A stretch of 64,000 nt of DNA from Microtetraspora sp. NBRC 16547 (GCF_030268965.1 NZ_BSSE01000008.1:1-64000), one strand, 5' to 3'; shown: positions 1 to 8,633, counted from the first letter of the stretch. The notes: a model not told the origin generated them from the letters alone. A program made the numbers and translations.

Positions 1-267
1 CCCGGAGGCTGGGCCATGCCCGGCCGGTCGGGAACCGGCGGGGTAGGCGGGCTCGCGGCTGTCGGGTACGGCGCGGGCAGCATCACCGACCCCGCCAACG
101 ACGAACTCCCGTTCCTGCCGACCTGGACCTACGAACCCGCGTGGTGGGAGGAGCCCCTCAACGAACCGGTCACAGCGGACGCGGTGGCCACGGCATCACT
201 GGACGCGGTGGCCACGGCGTCACCGGCTGCGGCGCCGGCCCCGGAGGACGACATCCCGCCCTTCTGA
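1..267 (+). CDS. C-terminal fragment of a protein with an SSB-like tip
   Basis: The reading frame is open from the first base of the window and stops at 265-267, so the start lies outside. The visible 89 residues are low complexity: a Gly-rich stretch, an acidic and Trp-rich patch (WTYEPAWWEEP), two copies of DAVATAS, then the ending APEDDIPPF. Bacterial single-stranded DNA-binding proteins end in a disordered Gly/Pro-rich linker and an acidic tip such as DDDIPF or DEPPF, which recruits repair and replication partners. The tip here fits that pattern closely, so an SSB paralogue, possibly of plasmid or integrative-element origin, is a reasonable guess. The OB fold that would prove it is not in the window. 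The last six residues alone could also be coincidence. Confidence 0.4.
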   Translation, partial: PGGWAMPGRSGTGGVGGLAAVGYGAGSITDPANDELPFLPTWTYEPAWWEEPLNEPVTADAVATASLDAVATASPAAAPAPEDDIPPF

Positions 268-540
268 TCCGGATCTTCCACACCACCCCGTTTCAGGGGA
301 AACAGCAGTATGCGGGCCGACACGGGCGGGTCATCCAAAGCGCACCAGGACATGTGACCTGGATCAGTCGCACTCATGGCAGCGAGGCAGGGGATCGTGC
401 GGGGTGGTGCCGGGGGCACGGGCCCCCGCCCCCGTTGCGCTCGTCCGCCCGCCAAACGGCTCGCCCTTGCTGTCCGGCCTCCTGGTCGGCGGGCAAACTG
501 CCGGCGCGGTGTCGGCGAACTGGAGGCGGCGGCGAACTGG

Positions 541-697
541 AGGCGGCGGCGAGCGGAGCGGAGGTGGGTGGTTGTGGAGGCGCGCGTGAGACCGTGCCAG
601 CAACCACCGCGCCCGCGATGGCCGCGAGAGCGGCATCACCAGGACGCAACTATCACGGCGCGCCGGAACAACCACCCACCGCAGCGCAGCGATCCAC
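541..697 (+). repeat. Dispersed repeat R1, left copy
   Basis: About 155 bases here match 15428-15585 in inverted orientation, with most positions identical by eye. Shared blocks include CGAGCGGAGCGGAG, GAGACCGTGCCA or AAGACCGTGCCA, CCACCGCGCCCG, CTATCACGGCGCGCCGG and CCGCAGCGCAGCG. I do not recognise the element. No open frame is conserved between the copies, so it is probably a non-coding dispersed repeat or a decayed mobile element. The two copies bracket the phosphoribosyltransferase gene and the entire catabolic cluster. Confidence 0.6.
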
Positions 698-788
698 ACC
701 CGCGGCGCCAGATGCCCGGGAAGCCCCAATTGCGACAGTGGCAGGAATCGGGAGGCCGTCCACTCAGACGACCGTGGACGCCCGCGCC

Positions 789-872
789 CCGTTCCCGCAC
801 CACGCCCCGCCGTTCCCGCATCGTGCCGCGCCGTTCCCGCATCGTGCCGCGCCGTTCCCGCATCGTGCCGCG
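789..872 (+). repeat. 21-bp tandem repeat, four units
   Basis: Four head-to-tail 21-bp units occur at 789-809 (diverged), 810-830, 831-851 and 852-872. The unit is CCGTTCCCGCATCGTGCCGC plus G. The period is a multiple of three, so every frame reads as a heptapeptide repeat, but no frame around it looks like a real gene. Confidence 0.8.
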
Positions 873-1161
873 CCGAATGCCCGTCGGCCTCCGTGAGTCA
901 GCCTCCGTGAGGTCGGTCGGTGTGACCGTCTCCGTCAGGCGAGCGACTTGCACATCACGCCATATCTCGTCATCGCCGGCGGGAGCGGGACCCACGCGTC
1001 GTGGACGGGGGACCGCATGCGTTCGCGGCCGAACGCGTTGACACGGAGAGGCGGCCGGTGGAGGGAGATCGTTCAGGTTAGGAACGCGCAGGGCGGCATC
1101 GGACCTCGATGACAGGGAAGGGCGGAAAGGAGGACCTCACGCGGTGAGGAGGTGAGCGGTC

Positions 1162-2439
1162 GTGTTCGCTGACCGGCGTGACGCGGGAACCCGTCTGGGC
1201 GAGCGGCTGCGGGACCGGCTCAGCGGTGCCGATGTGGTCGTCGTGGGACTGCCCCGGGGCGGTGTCGTGGTGGCGTACGAGGTGGCCAGAGCCCTCGGCG
1301 CTCCGCTCGACGTGATCGTGGTGCGCAAGCTCGGCGTGCCGTACCAGCCGGAACTCGGGTTCGGAGCCATCGGGGAGGGGGGCGTGCGCGTCCTGAACCC
1401 CGAGATCATACGGCTCGCGAGCGTCACCAAGGAACAGATAGCCGAAGTGGAGGAGGCCGAGCGGGAGGAACTGAGTCGCAGGGGAGAGAGGTTCCGAGGG
1501 GGACGGCCCCGGGTCGACTTCACCGGCCGCACGGTCATCGTGGTGGACGACGGAGTCGCGACAGGAGGGACGGCGCGGGCGGCGTGCCGGGTAGCCCGAA
1601 CGCAGGGCGCGGGACGAGTCGTGCTGGCGGTCCCGGTGGGCGCGCCGGACACGATCGCGTCGCTGCGCAAGGACGCCGACGAGGTGGTGTGCCTTCAGGC
1701 TCCGCACGATCTGTACGCGATCGGCGCGTGGTATTCGGACTTTCCGCAGACCAGCGATGAGCAGGTGGTGGAGCTGCTCCACCGGGCCCAGACCCCTCCG
1801 GGGTTCGCCGGGGAGGTCGAGCTGGACGCCGCGGGCGTTCCGCTCGCGGGCCGGTTGACCGTACCCGAGGACGCGCAGGGGATCGTCGTGTTCGTGCACG
1901 GGAGTGGCAGCAGCCGGCACAGCCCGCGCAACCGCTATGTGGCGGCGGCGCTCAACAGGGAGGGGCTGGGCACGCTGCTGTTCGATCTGCTCACTCCGGA
2001 TGAGGAGATCGACCGGGCCAACGTGTTCGACATCCGGTTGCTGGCGGAACGGCTGGCGGCGGCGACGGCCTGGCTGCGAGGCCGACCGGAGGCGGACGGC
2101 CTGTCGGTGGGCTACTTCGGGGCGAGCACCGGCGCCGCCGCCGCCTTGTGGGCGGCGGCGGAACCGGACAGCGACGTCGCGGCGATCGTGTCACGCGGCG
2201 GGCGGCCGGATCTCGCGGGGGAGCGGCTGTCCGCCGTGCGCGCGGCGACGCTGCTCATCGTCGGAGGCGACGACCACGTGGTGCTGGGCCTCAACCAGGC
2301 CGCCCAGCAGCGGCTCCGCTGCGAGAACCAGCTACGGATCGTGCCGGGCGCGACCCACCTGTTCGAGGAGCCGGGGGCGCTGGAGGCCGTGGCCGAGCTC
2401 GCCCGCGACTGGTTCGCCGAGCACTTCAGGCGTGGCTGA
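1162..2439 (+). CDS. Phosphoribosyltransferase fused to alpha/beta hydrolase
   Basis: This 425-residue protein has two domains. Residues 1-210 form a type I phosphoribosyltransferase-like domain with the PRPP-binding loop VIVVDDGVATGGT at 125-137. Residues 220-425 form a dienelactone-hydrolase-like alpha/beta hydrolase with the nucleophile elbow GASTG (Ser322), a later acid region GGDDHV and a terminal GATHLF histidine. The GTG start is preceded by GAGGAGG with good spacing. Such fusions are common in actinobacteria and in stress-regulated or dormancy-type loci, but the substrate of neither domain is known. Nucleotide or base salvage combined with ester hydrolysis is only a guess. It converges on the catabolic operon, and the two stop regions overlap by 14 bases. 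Confidence 0.85.
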   Translation: MFADRRDAGTRLGERLRDRLSGADVVVVGLPRGGVVVAYEVARALGAPLDVIVVRKLGVPYQPELGFGAIGEGGVRVLNPEIIRLASVTKEQIAEVEEAEREELSRRGERFRGGRPRVDFTGRTVIVVDDGVATGGTARAACRVARTQGAGRVVLAVPVGAPDTIASLRKDADEVVCLQAPHDLYAIGAWYSDFPQTSDEQVVELLHRAQTPPGFAGEVELDAAGVPLAGRLTVPEDAQGIVVFVHGSGSSRHSPRNRYVAAALNREGLGTLLFDLLTPDEEIDRANVFDIRLLAERLAAATAWLRGRPEADGLSVGYFGASTGAAAALWAAAEPDSDVAAIVSRGGRPDLAGERLSAVRAATLLIVGGDDHVVLGLNQAAQQRLRCENQLRIVPGATHLFEEPGALEAVAELARDWFAEHFRRG

Positions 2440-3874
2440 TCATCACGTGCTTGACGCGGGTGTAGGCGTCGAAGCCGTACCGGGACAGGTCCTTGCCGGT
2501 GCCGGAGTGCTTGAAGCCGCCGTGCGGCATCTCCGGGAGGATCACCTGGTGGCAGTTGACCCACACCGCGCCGAAGTCGAGCGCGGAGGTGAGCCGCATG
2601 GCCCGGCCGGTGTCCCTGGTCCACACGCTGGCCGCGAGGGCGTAGTCGACACCGTTGGCCAGCTCGATCGCCTCGTCCTCGCTCGCGAACGGCTGGACGG
2701 TCACGACGGGGCCGAAGATCTCCTGCTGGATGATCTCGTCGTCCTGCCGCACCCCGGCGACCACGGTGGGGGCGAAGAAGTAGCCGGGCCGGTCCAGCCG
2801 TACGCCTCCGGTGACCACGCGGGCGTGCGCGGGCAGCCGGTCGACGAACCCGGCGACCCGCTCGATCTGCGCGGCGTTGTTGGAGGGGCCGACGTAGACA
2901 CCCTCCTCGTCGGGGGCTCCGACGGTGAGTGACGCGGCCGCCTCGGCGAGCGCGGCGGTGAACGCGTCGTGGATCCGGTCCTCGACCAGGACGCGGGTGA
3001 TGGCGGTGCAGTCCTGCCCGGTGTTGAAGTACGCCGCCTCGGCGATGGAACGCGCGGTGGCGGCCACGTCCACGTCACCGAAGACCACGGCCGGGGCCTT
3101 GCCGCCGAGCTCCAGGTGGACGTCCTTGAGGTCGGCGGCGGCCGACGCCATCACCTCGGCTCCGGCCCGGGTGGAGCCGGTGATGGCGACCATCTCCACG
3201 CCCCGGTGCTCGACGAGCGCCCGGCCGGTGTCCCGGTCGCCGCACACGACGTTCACCACGCCGGGAGGGAAGACCCGGGCGCACAGCTCGCCGAGCAGCA
3301 CGGTGGAGCCGGGCGTCGTGTCCGAGGGCTTCATGACCAGCGTGTTCCCGGCGGCCAGGGCCGGTCCGATCTTCCAGGCGGCCATCATCAGGGGGTAGTT
3401 CCACGGCGTCACCTGGGCGACCACGCCGACCGGCTCCCGCCTGATGAACGAGGTGTGGCCCTCGGCGTACTCGGTCGCGCCGAGGCCTTCGAGGACGCGG
3501 GCCGCTCCGGCGAAGTACCGGATCGCGTCCACGGAGCCGTCCACGTCGACGCGCAGCGCCGTGCCGCGCGGCTTGCCGGTGGAGCGCACCTCGGCGTCAG
3601 CGAGCGCGTCGCGCTCGGCCTCCATGAGGTCGGCGAGTTCGAGCAGCAGGCGCTGCCGCTCGGCCGGGGTGGTGCGCCGCCACGTACGGCCCGCCTCGGT
3701 CGCGGCGGCGACGGCCGCGGCGACGTCGTCGGCGCCGGAGCGGGGGGCCCTGGCGTACACCTTCTCGGTGGAGGGATCGACGAGGTCCATCCACTCGCCG
3801 GAGACCGGGTCGCGGCTCTCCCCGGCGATCACATTGCGCAGCGTGCCCAGCGGCGTGTCCAGCGGCGTGTCCAT
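2426..3874 (-). CDS. Aldehyde dehydrogenase, gamma-aminobutyraldehyde dehydrogenase-like
   Basis: A 482-residue NAD(P)-dependent aldehyde dehydrogenase. Visible are PWN (157-159), the Rossmann FTGS-type loop ITGST (231-235), the general base Glu255 in LELGGK and the nucleophile Cys289 in NTGQDCTA. The overall pattern is closest, from memory, to PuuC/PatD-type enzymes that oxidise amino-aldehydes. The ATG at 3874 was chosen over longer in-frame starts because GGAG lies just upstream and the upstream extension is Arg-rich antisense of the next gene. It is the last gene of the minus-strand operon, 14 bases after the ferredoxin reductase. It could oxidise an aldehyde released by the P450 or by deamination of the conjugated amine. 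Confidence 0.85.
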   Translation of the reverse strand: MDTPLDTPLGTLRNVIAGESRDPVSGEWMDLVDPSTEKVYARAPRSGADDVAAAVAAATEAGRTWRRTTPAERQRLLLELADLMEAERDALADAEVRSTGKPRGTALRVDVDGSVDAIRYFAGAARVLEGLGATEYAEGHTSFIRREPVGVVAQVTPWNYPLMMAAWKIGPALAAGNTLVMKPSDTTPGSTVLLGELCARVFPPGVVNVVCGDRDTGRALVEHRGVEMVAITGSTRAGAEVMASAAADLKDVHLELGGKAPAVVFGDVDVAATARSIAEAAYFNTGQDCTAITRVLVEDRIHDAFTAALAEAAASLTVGAPDEEGVYVGPSNNAAQIERVAGFVDRLPAHARVVTGGVRLDRPGYFFAPTVVAGVRQDDEIIQQEIFGPVVTVQPFASEDEAIELANGVDYALAASVWTRDTGRAMRLTSALDFGAVWVNCHQVILPEMPHGGFKHSGTGKDLSRYGFDAYTRVKHVMISHA

Positions 3875-3888
3875 GGGGTTCTCCGGGT

Positions 3889-5079
3889 TCAGGCGGCGAC
3901 GGAGTTGCGCATCAGCTCGGCGCGGTAGCGCGCGACGGCGGACGGGAGGCCGATCAGTACGACGCCGACGAGGGCGCCGTCGGTGTGGTAGCCGACCACG
4001 ACCTCGCCGTCGAGGTCGCCTTCCAGGACCCGGATGTCGTCCGCGCCCAGCGCCGGGGCGCCGAACGACTGGATGCGCAGGTCGTACTGGTCGCTCCAGA
4101 AGGTCGGCAGCGGCGCGAAGGGCGCGGGGTCGTGCCCGGACAGCCCGAGGTCGGTCATCAGCGTGACGGCGGCCCGCTTGGCCGTGTCGGTCGGGATGCT
4201 CCAGTGCTCGATCCGGCGGGCCACGCCGTCGTAGCGCGGGTTGGGGAAGCGGGCCACGTCGCCCACCGCCACCACGCCGGGCCGTCCCTCGACGCGCAGC
4301 GCGTTGTCGCACAGCACACCGTCGGACAGGTCGAGGCCGTTGCCGTCCAGCCATTCGGTGTTGGAGGCCGAGCCGACCGCCTCGACGACGACGCCCGCGT
4401 CGAGGCGGGTGCCGTCCGACAACTCGGCGCCGGTGACCCGGTCCTCGCCGAGGAAGGCGGCGACGGTACGGCCCAGCAGGAACCGGACTCCCTGCTGCTC
4501 GTGTCGGCGCTGGAGCGCGGCGCCCAGGTCGTCGCCGAGCGGGCGGCGCATGGGCACCGCCTCCGGCGCGACCACGGTCACGTCGGCGCCGAGGAGCCGC
4601 GCCGTCGCGGCGACCTCGCATCCGATGAAACCGGCTCCGATGACCAGCACACGGGCGTCCGGGCCCAGCTCGCTCCGCAGCGCGCAGGCGTCCTCAAGCG
4701 TCCGCACCACGTGCCGGCCCGCCGTGGGGCCGGGCGTGGGCAGCCGCCGAGGCCGCATCCCGGTGGCGATCACCAGGCCGTCGTAGGCCAGCTCGGCACC
4801 GTCCGCGAGCCGTACGGCTCGCGCCTCCAGGTCGGCGGAGGCGATCGGGACGCCGAGCCGCCACGTCACGTCGGCGACGGCCGGACGCAGCCGGAACGCG
4901 ACCGCCTCGTGGGTCACCTCCGAGGCGAGGGCCTCCTTGGAGAGCGGCGGCCGGTTGTACGGCATGTGGGTCTCGTCGCCGACGGCGACGATCTCTCCGG
5001 TGTAGCCGGAGGCACGCAGCCGCTCGGCCGCGCGCAGGCCGCCCATGGAGGCGCCCGCGATCACGATGCGCTGGCCCAC
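3889..5079 (-). CDS. FAD-dependent NAD(P)H:ferredoxin reductase
   Basis: A 396-residue flavoprotein of the putidaredoxin/rubredoxin-reductase type. It has an N-terminal FAD-binding loop (GASMGG, residues 9-14), the conserved YNRPPLSK (41-48), ATGMRPR (105-111) and a second nucleotide-binding loop, VIGAGFIGCE (146-155), for NAD(P)H. A GTG start is used five bases after the ferredoxin stop, with GAGGG upstream. With the adjacent ferredoxin it forms a class I electron transfer chain, and the P450 at 14085 in the same predicted regulon is the obvious acceptor. Confidence 0.9.
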   Translation of the reverse strand: MGQRIVIAGASMGGLRAAERLRASGYTGEIVAVGDETHMPYNRPPLSKEALASEVTHEAVAFRLRPAVADVTWRLGVPIASADLEARAVRLADGAELAYDGLVIATGMRPRRLPTPGPTAGRHVVRTLEDACALRSELGPDARVLVIGAGFIGCEVAATARLLGADVTVVAPEAVPMRRPLGDDLGAALQRRHEQQGVRFLLGRTVAAFLGEDRVTGAELSDGTRLDAGVVVEAVGSASNTEWLDGNGLDLSDGVLCDNALRVEGRPGVVAVGDVARFPNPRYDGVARRIEHWSIPTDTAKRAAVTLMTDLGLSGHDPAPFAPLPTFWSDQYDLRIQSFGAPALGADDIRVLEGDLDGEVVVGYHTDGALVGVVLIGLPSAVARYRAELMRNSVAA

Positions 5080-5084
5080 GGTCG

Positions 5085-5273
5085 TCAGCCCTCGATCGTG
5101 ATGGCCTGGAGCGGGCAGACGTCGGCGGCCTCCTCGACGGCGTCGCGCAGCGACTCGTCGGGCTCGGCCTCGTAGACCAGTCGGCCGTTCTCGTTGATCT
5201 GGAAGACCTCGGGGGCGGAGAAGACGCACTGCCCGTGGTCCTTGCAGACGTCCATGTCGACGATGACCTTCAT
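5085..5273 (-). CDS. Small [3Fe-4S]-type ferredoxin for P450
   Basis: A 62-residue acidic ferredoxin with the pattern Cys10-x2-His13-x2-Cys16 and a distal Cys53-Pro. The residue between the first two cysteines that would ligate a fourth iron is His, as in the actinobacterial [3Fe-4S] ferredoxins that serve cytochrome P450s. The ATG at 5273 has AAGGAG eight bases upstream; longer in-frame starts have none. It sits between the HpaG-like gene (22-base gap) and the reductase (5-base gap), so the three are co-expressed. Confidence 0.92.
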   Translation of the reverse strand: MKVIVDMDVCKDHGQCVFSAPEVFQINENGRLVYEAEPDESLRDAVEEAADVCPLQAITIEG

Positions 5274-5295
5274 GGTTACTACTCCTTCTAACGCT

Positions 5296-6141
5296 CTATC
5301 GCTTCGGGGCGCGGATGCCGCGGAACTCCCAGTCACCGCCGAAGGTGGTCGAGATGACCTCCTCGGACTCGGTGGGCTGCGCGCCGCAGTCGTCACGGAT
5401 GGGGGCGGGGCCCTGGACGATGTGGTTGGTCAGCTTGCCGAGGCCCTCGACCTCGACCTCGACGACGTCGCCGGGCTGGACCGGCCGCGAGTTGGCCGGG
5501 GTGCCCGACAGCAGCACGTCGCCCGGGTAGAGCGTGATCGTGCGGGCGATGTCGGCGACGAGGTAGTGCATGTCCCACTCCATCTCGTCGGTGGAGCCGT
5601 CCTGCACGACCTTGCCGTTGACGTACGTGCGCAGCCGCTTGCCGTGGAAGTCCCAGTCGGTGACGAGGCCGGGGCCGAGCGGGCAGAGCGTGTCCGAGCC
5701 CTTCACGCGGAGCATCGATCCGGCGTCGGTGTCGCGGAAGTCGTGCAGGCCGTAGTCGTTGCCGATGGTGTAGCCAGCGATGTAGTCCCCGGCCTCCTGC
5801 GGCGAGATGCCCCGCGCGGTGCGGCCGATGACGAGGGCCACCTCGCCCTCGTAGTTGAGGTACTTGCACCGCTCGGGACGGACGATCGCGCCCTTGTGGC
5901 CGTTCAGCGCCGAGGTCGGCTTGTGGAAGTAGGTCGGCGCCGGCGGCAGCGAGGTCATGAACTCCTCGACCCGGCTGCGGTGGTTCAGGTGGACGGCGAC
6001 GATCTTGCTCGGCACGCTCGGCGGCAGGTGGACGGCGTCGTCGACGCCCACCACGCGGCCGTCGGCGCTGACCAGCTCGTCACCCTCCCGGCGTACCTGG
6101 GTGGCGGCGCCGTCCAGGAGGATCCTGCGGTACTCGGGCAT
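5296..6141 (-). CDS. Fumarylacetoacetate hydrolase family protein, HpaG-like
   Basis: A 281-residue FAH-superfamily enzyme. The metal-binding carboxylates are seen in NYEGE (Glu98, Glu100) and GNDYG (Asp129), followed by the family elements KGSDT and LSGTPA. In the homoprotocatechuate pathway the equivalent HpaG decarboxylates and isomerises 5-oxo-pent-3-ene-1,2,5-tricarboxylate; other family members are hydrolases or hydratases of ring-cleavage products. The ATG at 6141 overlaps the TGA of the preceding dioxygenase (TGATG), indicating translational coupling. HpaF-, HpaH- and HpaI-type genes are not in the window. Confidence 0.85.
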   Translation of the reverse strand: MPEYRRILLDGAATQVRREGDELVSADGRVVGVDDAVHLPPSVPSKIVAVHLNHRSRVEEFMTSLPPAPTYFHKPTSALNGHKGAIVRPERCKYLNYEGEVALVIGRTARGISPQEAGDYIAGYTIGNDYGLHDFRDTDAGSMLRVKGSDTLCPLGPGLVTDWDFHGKRLRTYVNGKVVQDGSTDEMEWDMHYLVADIARTITLYPGDVLLSGTPANSRPVQPGDVVEVEVEGLGKLTNHIVQGPAPIRDDCGAQPTESEEVISTTFGGDWEFRGIRAPKR

Positions 6142-7082
6142 CAACGGGTCCCTTCGAGGGTGAACGGGTAGGGGTACGGGTCACCGGAGTCGTCCGTGGC
6201 GTGCGGAGCCGCGAACCCGGCCTCGGGGCGGTCGAACCAGACGTGCACCTGGCCGGTCCCGGTGGCGTTCTCGTACTCGCTGTAGAGCCGTCCCGGCGCG
6301 GTGAGGTCGCGCTCGCCGAGGGCGCCGGCCATCATCAGGTAGTGGCCGAACCGGGCCTCGGGCTTGAAACGGTAGAACTCGTCCATCGTGTCGAGCACGC
6401 GGGCGTGGTCGCCCGCCAGCATCCACTCGATGCGCTCCTCGTCGGCGGCCCGCGCCTCGGGGGAGAAGACGTGGACGGGGTCGCTGGACTCGTGGGCGCG
6501 CAGGTGGCGCAGCGGCCAGAAGGTGTGCGAGAACGCGCCGGAGGCGATCAGCAGGACCTTGCGGTCGCTGGCCGCGACGGCGTCGCCGACCGCGCGGCCC
6601 AGCCGGAGGTTGTCCTCGGTCTCGGCGGTCTGGCACATACCGATCGAGATCCACCGCTTGCCCTCGACGCCGAGGTACTTCCACAGGTTGACCGTGGCGT
6701 AGAAGATCGGCAGGTGGTGGTCGTCGATCGCGGTGATCCAGGTGGAGTGCTTCTCCTGCTGGGCCGCGATCAGGTGGGCCAGCTCGGGGTCGCCGGGGAA
6801 GTCGTAGGGGATCCGGCACATGCCGCGGGGGAGCTCCTCGGAGGTGAAGAGCCCGGAACGCCGGTCCTGCGCGGTGACCACGAACTCCACGGTGGTCGCC
6901 CAGTGCGAGTCGAGCACGATCACGGTGTCGTAGTCGACGGTCTCGAACACCTCTTCCCGCAGGCGTCGCAGCCCGGGGACGATGCTGATCTCCTTACCCT
7001 CGTTGAGCTCCTTGCGGACTTCGAGGGGCAGCATGATCGTGGGGGCGTGGGCGAGGATGCCCGCGCCGACGATTTCACCCAT
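6141..7082 (-). CDS. Extradiol ring-cleavage dioxygenase, LigB family, HpaD-like
   Basis: A 313-residue type III (LigB-fold) extradiol dioxygenase, an Fe(II) enzyme that opens catechols by meta cleavage. Motifs that I recall from E. coli 3,4-dihydroxyphenylacetate 2,3-dioxygenase recur: an early AHAPT (His12), DTVIVLDSHW (His60), FTSEELPRGM, GDPELAHLIA, SGAFSH and a C-terminal GTGQVHVWFDRPE. The substrate is therefore probably homoprotocatechuate or a close catechol; 2-aminophenol-type substrates of the same fold cannot be excluded. The start overlaps the end of the dehydrogenase gene by eight bases, and the stop overlaps the HpaG-like start. Confidence 0.88.
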   Translation of the reverse strand: MGEIVGAGILAHAPTIMLPLEVRKELNEGKEISIVPGLRRLREEVFETVDYDTVIVLDSHWATTVEFVVTAQDRRSGLFTSEELPRGMCRIPYDFPGDPELAHLIAAQQEKHSTWITAIDDHHLPIFYATVNLWKYLGVEGKRWISIGMCQTAETEDNLRLGRAVGDAVAASDRKVLLIASGAFSHTFWPLRHLRAHESSDPVHVFSPEARAADEERIEWMLAGDHARVLDTMDEFYRFKPEARFGHYLMMAGALGERDLTAPGRLYSEYENATGTGQVHVWFDRPEAGFAAPHATDDSGDPYPYPFTLEGTR

Positions 7083-8529
7083 TCCAGCCTCCCGGCGCGG
7101 TGACGGTGTTCTTGACGTCGCAGTAGAAGTCGAAGCTCCAGTCGCCGCCCTCGCGGCCGACGCCCGACTGCCGCGCGCCGCCGAACGGCGCCTGGAGGTC
7201 GCGGACGAAGAAGCAGTTGACCCAGACGGTGCCGGCGACCAGCCGCTCGGTGACCCGGTCGGCCCGCTCGCGCGATCCGGTCGCCAGGGTGGCGGCCAGC
7301 CCGAACTTGGTGGAGTTGGCCATCTCGACGGCCTCCTCCTCGGTGCGGAACGTCTGGAGCGTGAGGACCGGCCCGAAGACCTCCTCGTTGACGATCTCGC
7401 TGTCCGCGGCCACGCCGGTGAACAGGGTCGGCCGGTAGTAGAGCCCGCCGAGGTCGGTGTTGGGGCCGCCGCCGATGACGGGGGTGGCTCCGGCGGCGAT
7501 GGCCCGCTGGACGAACCCGTCGATCCGCTCGACGTGCTCGCGGTGGATGTTGGGGCCGATGTCGGTGGCGAGGTCGCGCGGGTCGCCCTGGCGAAGTGTG
7601 GCGGCCTTGGCGACGAACCGCTCGGTGAACTCGGCGGCGATGCTCTCCTCGACCAGCAGCCGGGTCCCGGCGAGGCAGACCTGCCCGGCGTTGTCGTACT
7701 GCTCGACCGCGAGGTTCACGGCCAGGTCGAGGTCGGCGTCGGCGAACACGATCAGCGGGGACTTGCCGCCGAGCTCGAGGGAGAGCGGGGTCAGGTTGGC
7801 CGCCGCGGCCCGGGCGATGTGCCGCGCGGTGGGGACGGAACCGGTGAAGCTGATCCGGCGGACGTCGGGGTTGGCGACCAGGGGGGCGCCGACCTCCTCG
7901 CCGTAGCCCTGGATGACGTTGAAGACGCCGTTGGGCAGCCCGGCCTCGACCGTGATCTCGGCGAGCAGGGACGCCGTGAGGGGCGACCACTCGGCCGGCT
8001 TCAGGACGACCGTGTCCCCGGCGGCGAGCGCGGGGGCGATCTTCCAGGTGGCCAGCATGAGCGGGGCGTTCCACGGCGTGATCAGGGCGCAGACCCCGGC
8101 CGGGTCCCACGACACGTGGTTGCGGTGCCCGCGGGTCTCGAAGTCGTCGTGCCCGAGCCCGAGCAGCCAGTCGGCGAAGAAGCGGAAGTTGTGCGCCACC
8201 CGGGGCATCACGCCGCGCAGGTGCGAACGCAGCAGAGCGCCGTTGTCGGTCGTCTCCACGATCGCGAGCTGGTCCAACCGCTTCTCGACTCCGTCGGCGA
8301 TCGCGTGCAGCAGACGCGCCCGCTCCTCACGGCTCGTACGCGCCCACGCGGGGAACGCTTTGGTCGCGGCCCGGACCGCCTCGTCGGCCTCCTTCGCGCC
8401 GCCGCGTGCGACGCGCGCGATCACCTGTCCGTCGATCGGTGAGACGTCGTCGAACGTCGCAGGTGAGGAGACTCGTTCGCCCCCGATCCAGTGATCTTCC
8501 TGGATCGTGACATCCCCGACAGTGGCCAT
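7075..8529 (-). CDS. Aldehyde dehydrogenase, HpaE-like semialdehyde dehydrogenase
   Basis: A 484-residue aldehyde dehydrogenase with PWN (152-154), FTGS (228-231), catalytic Glu252 in LELGGKSP and nucleophile Cys285 in AGQVCLAG. The C-terminal segment VNCFFVRDLQAPFGG followed by GREGGDWSF closely resembles 5-carboxymethyl-2-hydroxymuconic semialdehyde dehydrogenase, which oxidises the HpaD product. The ATG at 8529 is preceded by GGAGGGG; the ORF extends further upstream, but that would cross the operator at 8542. It is the promoter-proximal gene of the six-gene operon reading toward 2426. Confidence 0.88.
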   Translation of the reverse strand: MATVGDVTIQEDHWIGGERVSSPATFDDVSPIDGQVIARVARGGAKEADEAVRAATKAFPAWARTSREERARLLHAIADGVEKRLDQLAIVETTDNGALLRSHLRGVMPRVAHNFRFFADWLLGLGHDDFETRGHRNHVSWDPAGVCALITPWNAPLMLATWKIAPALAAGDTVVLKPAEWSPLTASLLAEITVEAGLPNGVFNVIQGYGEEVGAPLVANPDVRRISFTGSVPTARHIARAAAANLTPLSLELGGKSPLIVFADADLDLAVNLAVEQYDNAGQVCLAGTRLLVEESIAAEFTERFVAKAATLRQGDPRDLATDIGPNIHREHVERIDGFVQRAIAAGATPVIGGGPNTDLGGLYYRPTLFTGVAADSEIVNEEVFGPVLTLQTFRTEEEAVEMANSTKFGLAATLATGSRERADRVTERLVAGTVWVNCFFVRDLQAPFGGARQSGVGREGGDWSFDFYCDVKNTVTAPGGWNG

Positions 8530-8541
8530 CCGCCCCTCCAA

Positions 8542-8561
8542 GTCGTTTGGTTCCAAACAAT
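8542..8561 (-). promoter_or_regulatory. Predicted MarR operator, site 1
   Basis: GTCGTTTG GTTC CAAACAAT is an imperfect palindrome of 8-4-8 form, 12 bases upstream of the HpaE-like ATG. It matches the cluster consensus ATCGTTTG N4 CAAACGAT shared with 8598, 9978, 10012, 12557 and 12658. The position suits repression of the six-gene operon. Confidence 0.75.
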
Positions 8562-8597
8562 TTAGGTCGCGCCCTCACGGCGAGTCAATATGACGCT

Positions 8598-8617
8598 ATC
8601 GTTTGGAGTCAAACAAC
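8598..8617 (+). promoter_or_regulatory. Predicted MarR operator, site 2
   Basis: ATCGTTTG GAGT CAAACAAC matches the cluster palindrome in 14 of 16 arm positions and ends five bases before the AAGGAG ribosome binding site of the PuuD-like gene, so bound repressor would cover the promoter or start region. Confidence 0.75.
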
Positions 8618-8633
8618 TTGCAAGGAGACTGGG

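Larger units (their letters stand above)
268..1161. other. Gene-poor, repeat-containing interval
   Basis: I see no convincing gene in these roughly 890 bases. Several overlapping open frames exist on both strands, but their translations are Arg/Pro/Ala-rich, resemble no family and lack ribosome binding sites, as expected from GC-biased non-coding DNA. The interval holds a dispersed repeat (541-697) and a 21-bp tandem repeat (789-872). Its right end carries the GAGGAGG ribosome binding site of the next gene at about 1147-1153. Confidence 0.6.

Noticed and set aside
376-1041. 221-codon plus-strand frame containing RRSRIVP repeats
   Set aside because: There is no ribosome binding site and no family resemblance; its repeats simply reflect the 21-bp tandem DNA repeat, and a competing frame is equally open.
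2426-4621. 731-codon open frame extending the aldehyde dehydrogenase upstream
   Set aside because: The extra N-terminal part is Arg/Gly/Ala-rich antisense of the ferredoxin reductase. GGAG and a normal dehydrogenase N-terminus support the start at 3874.
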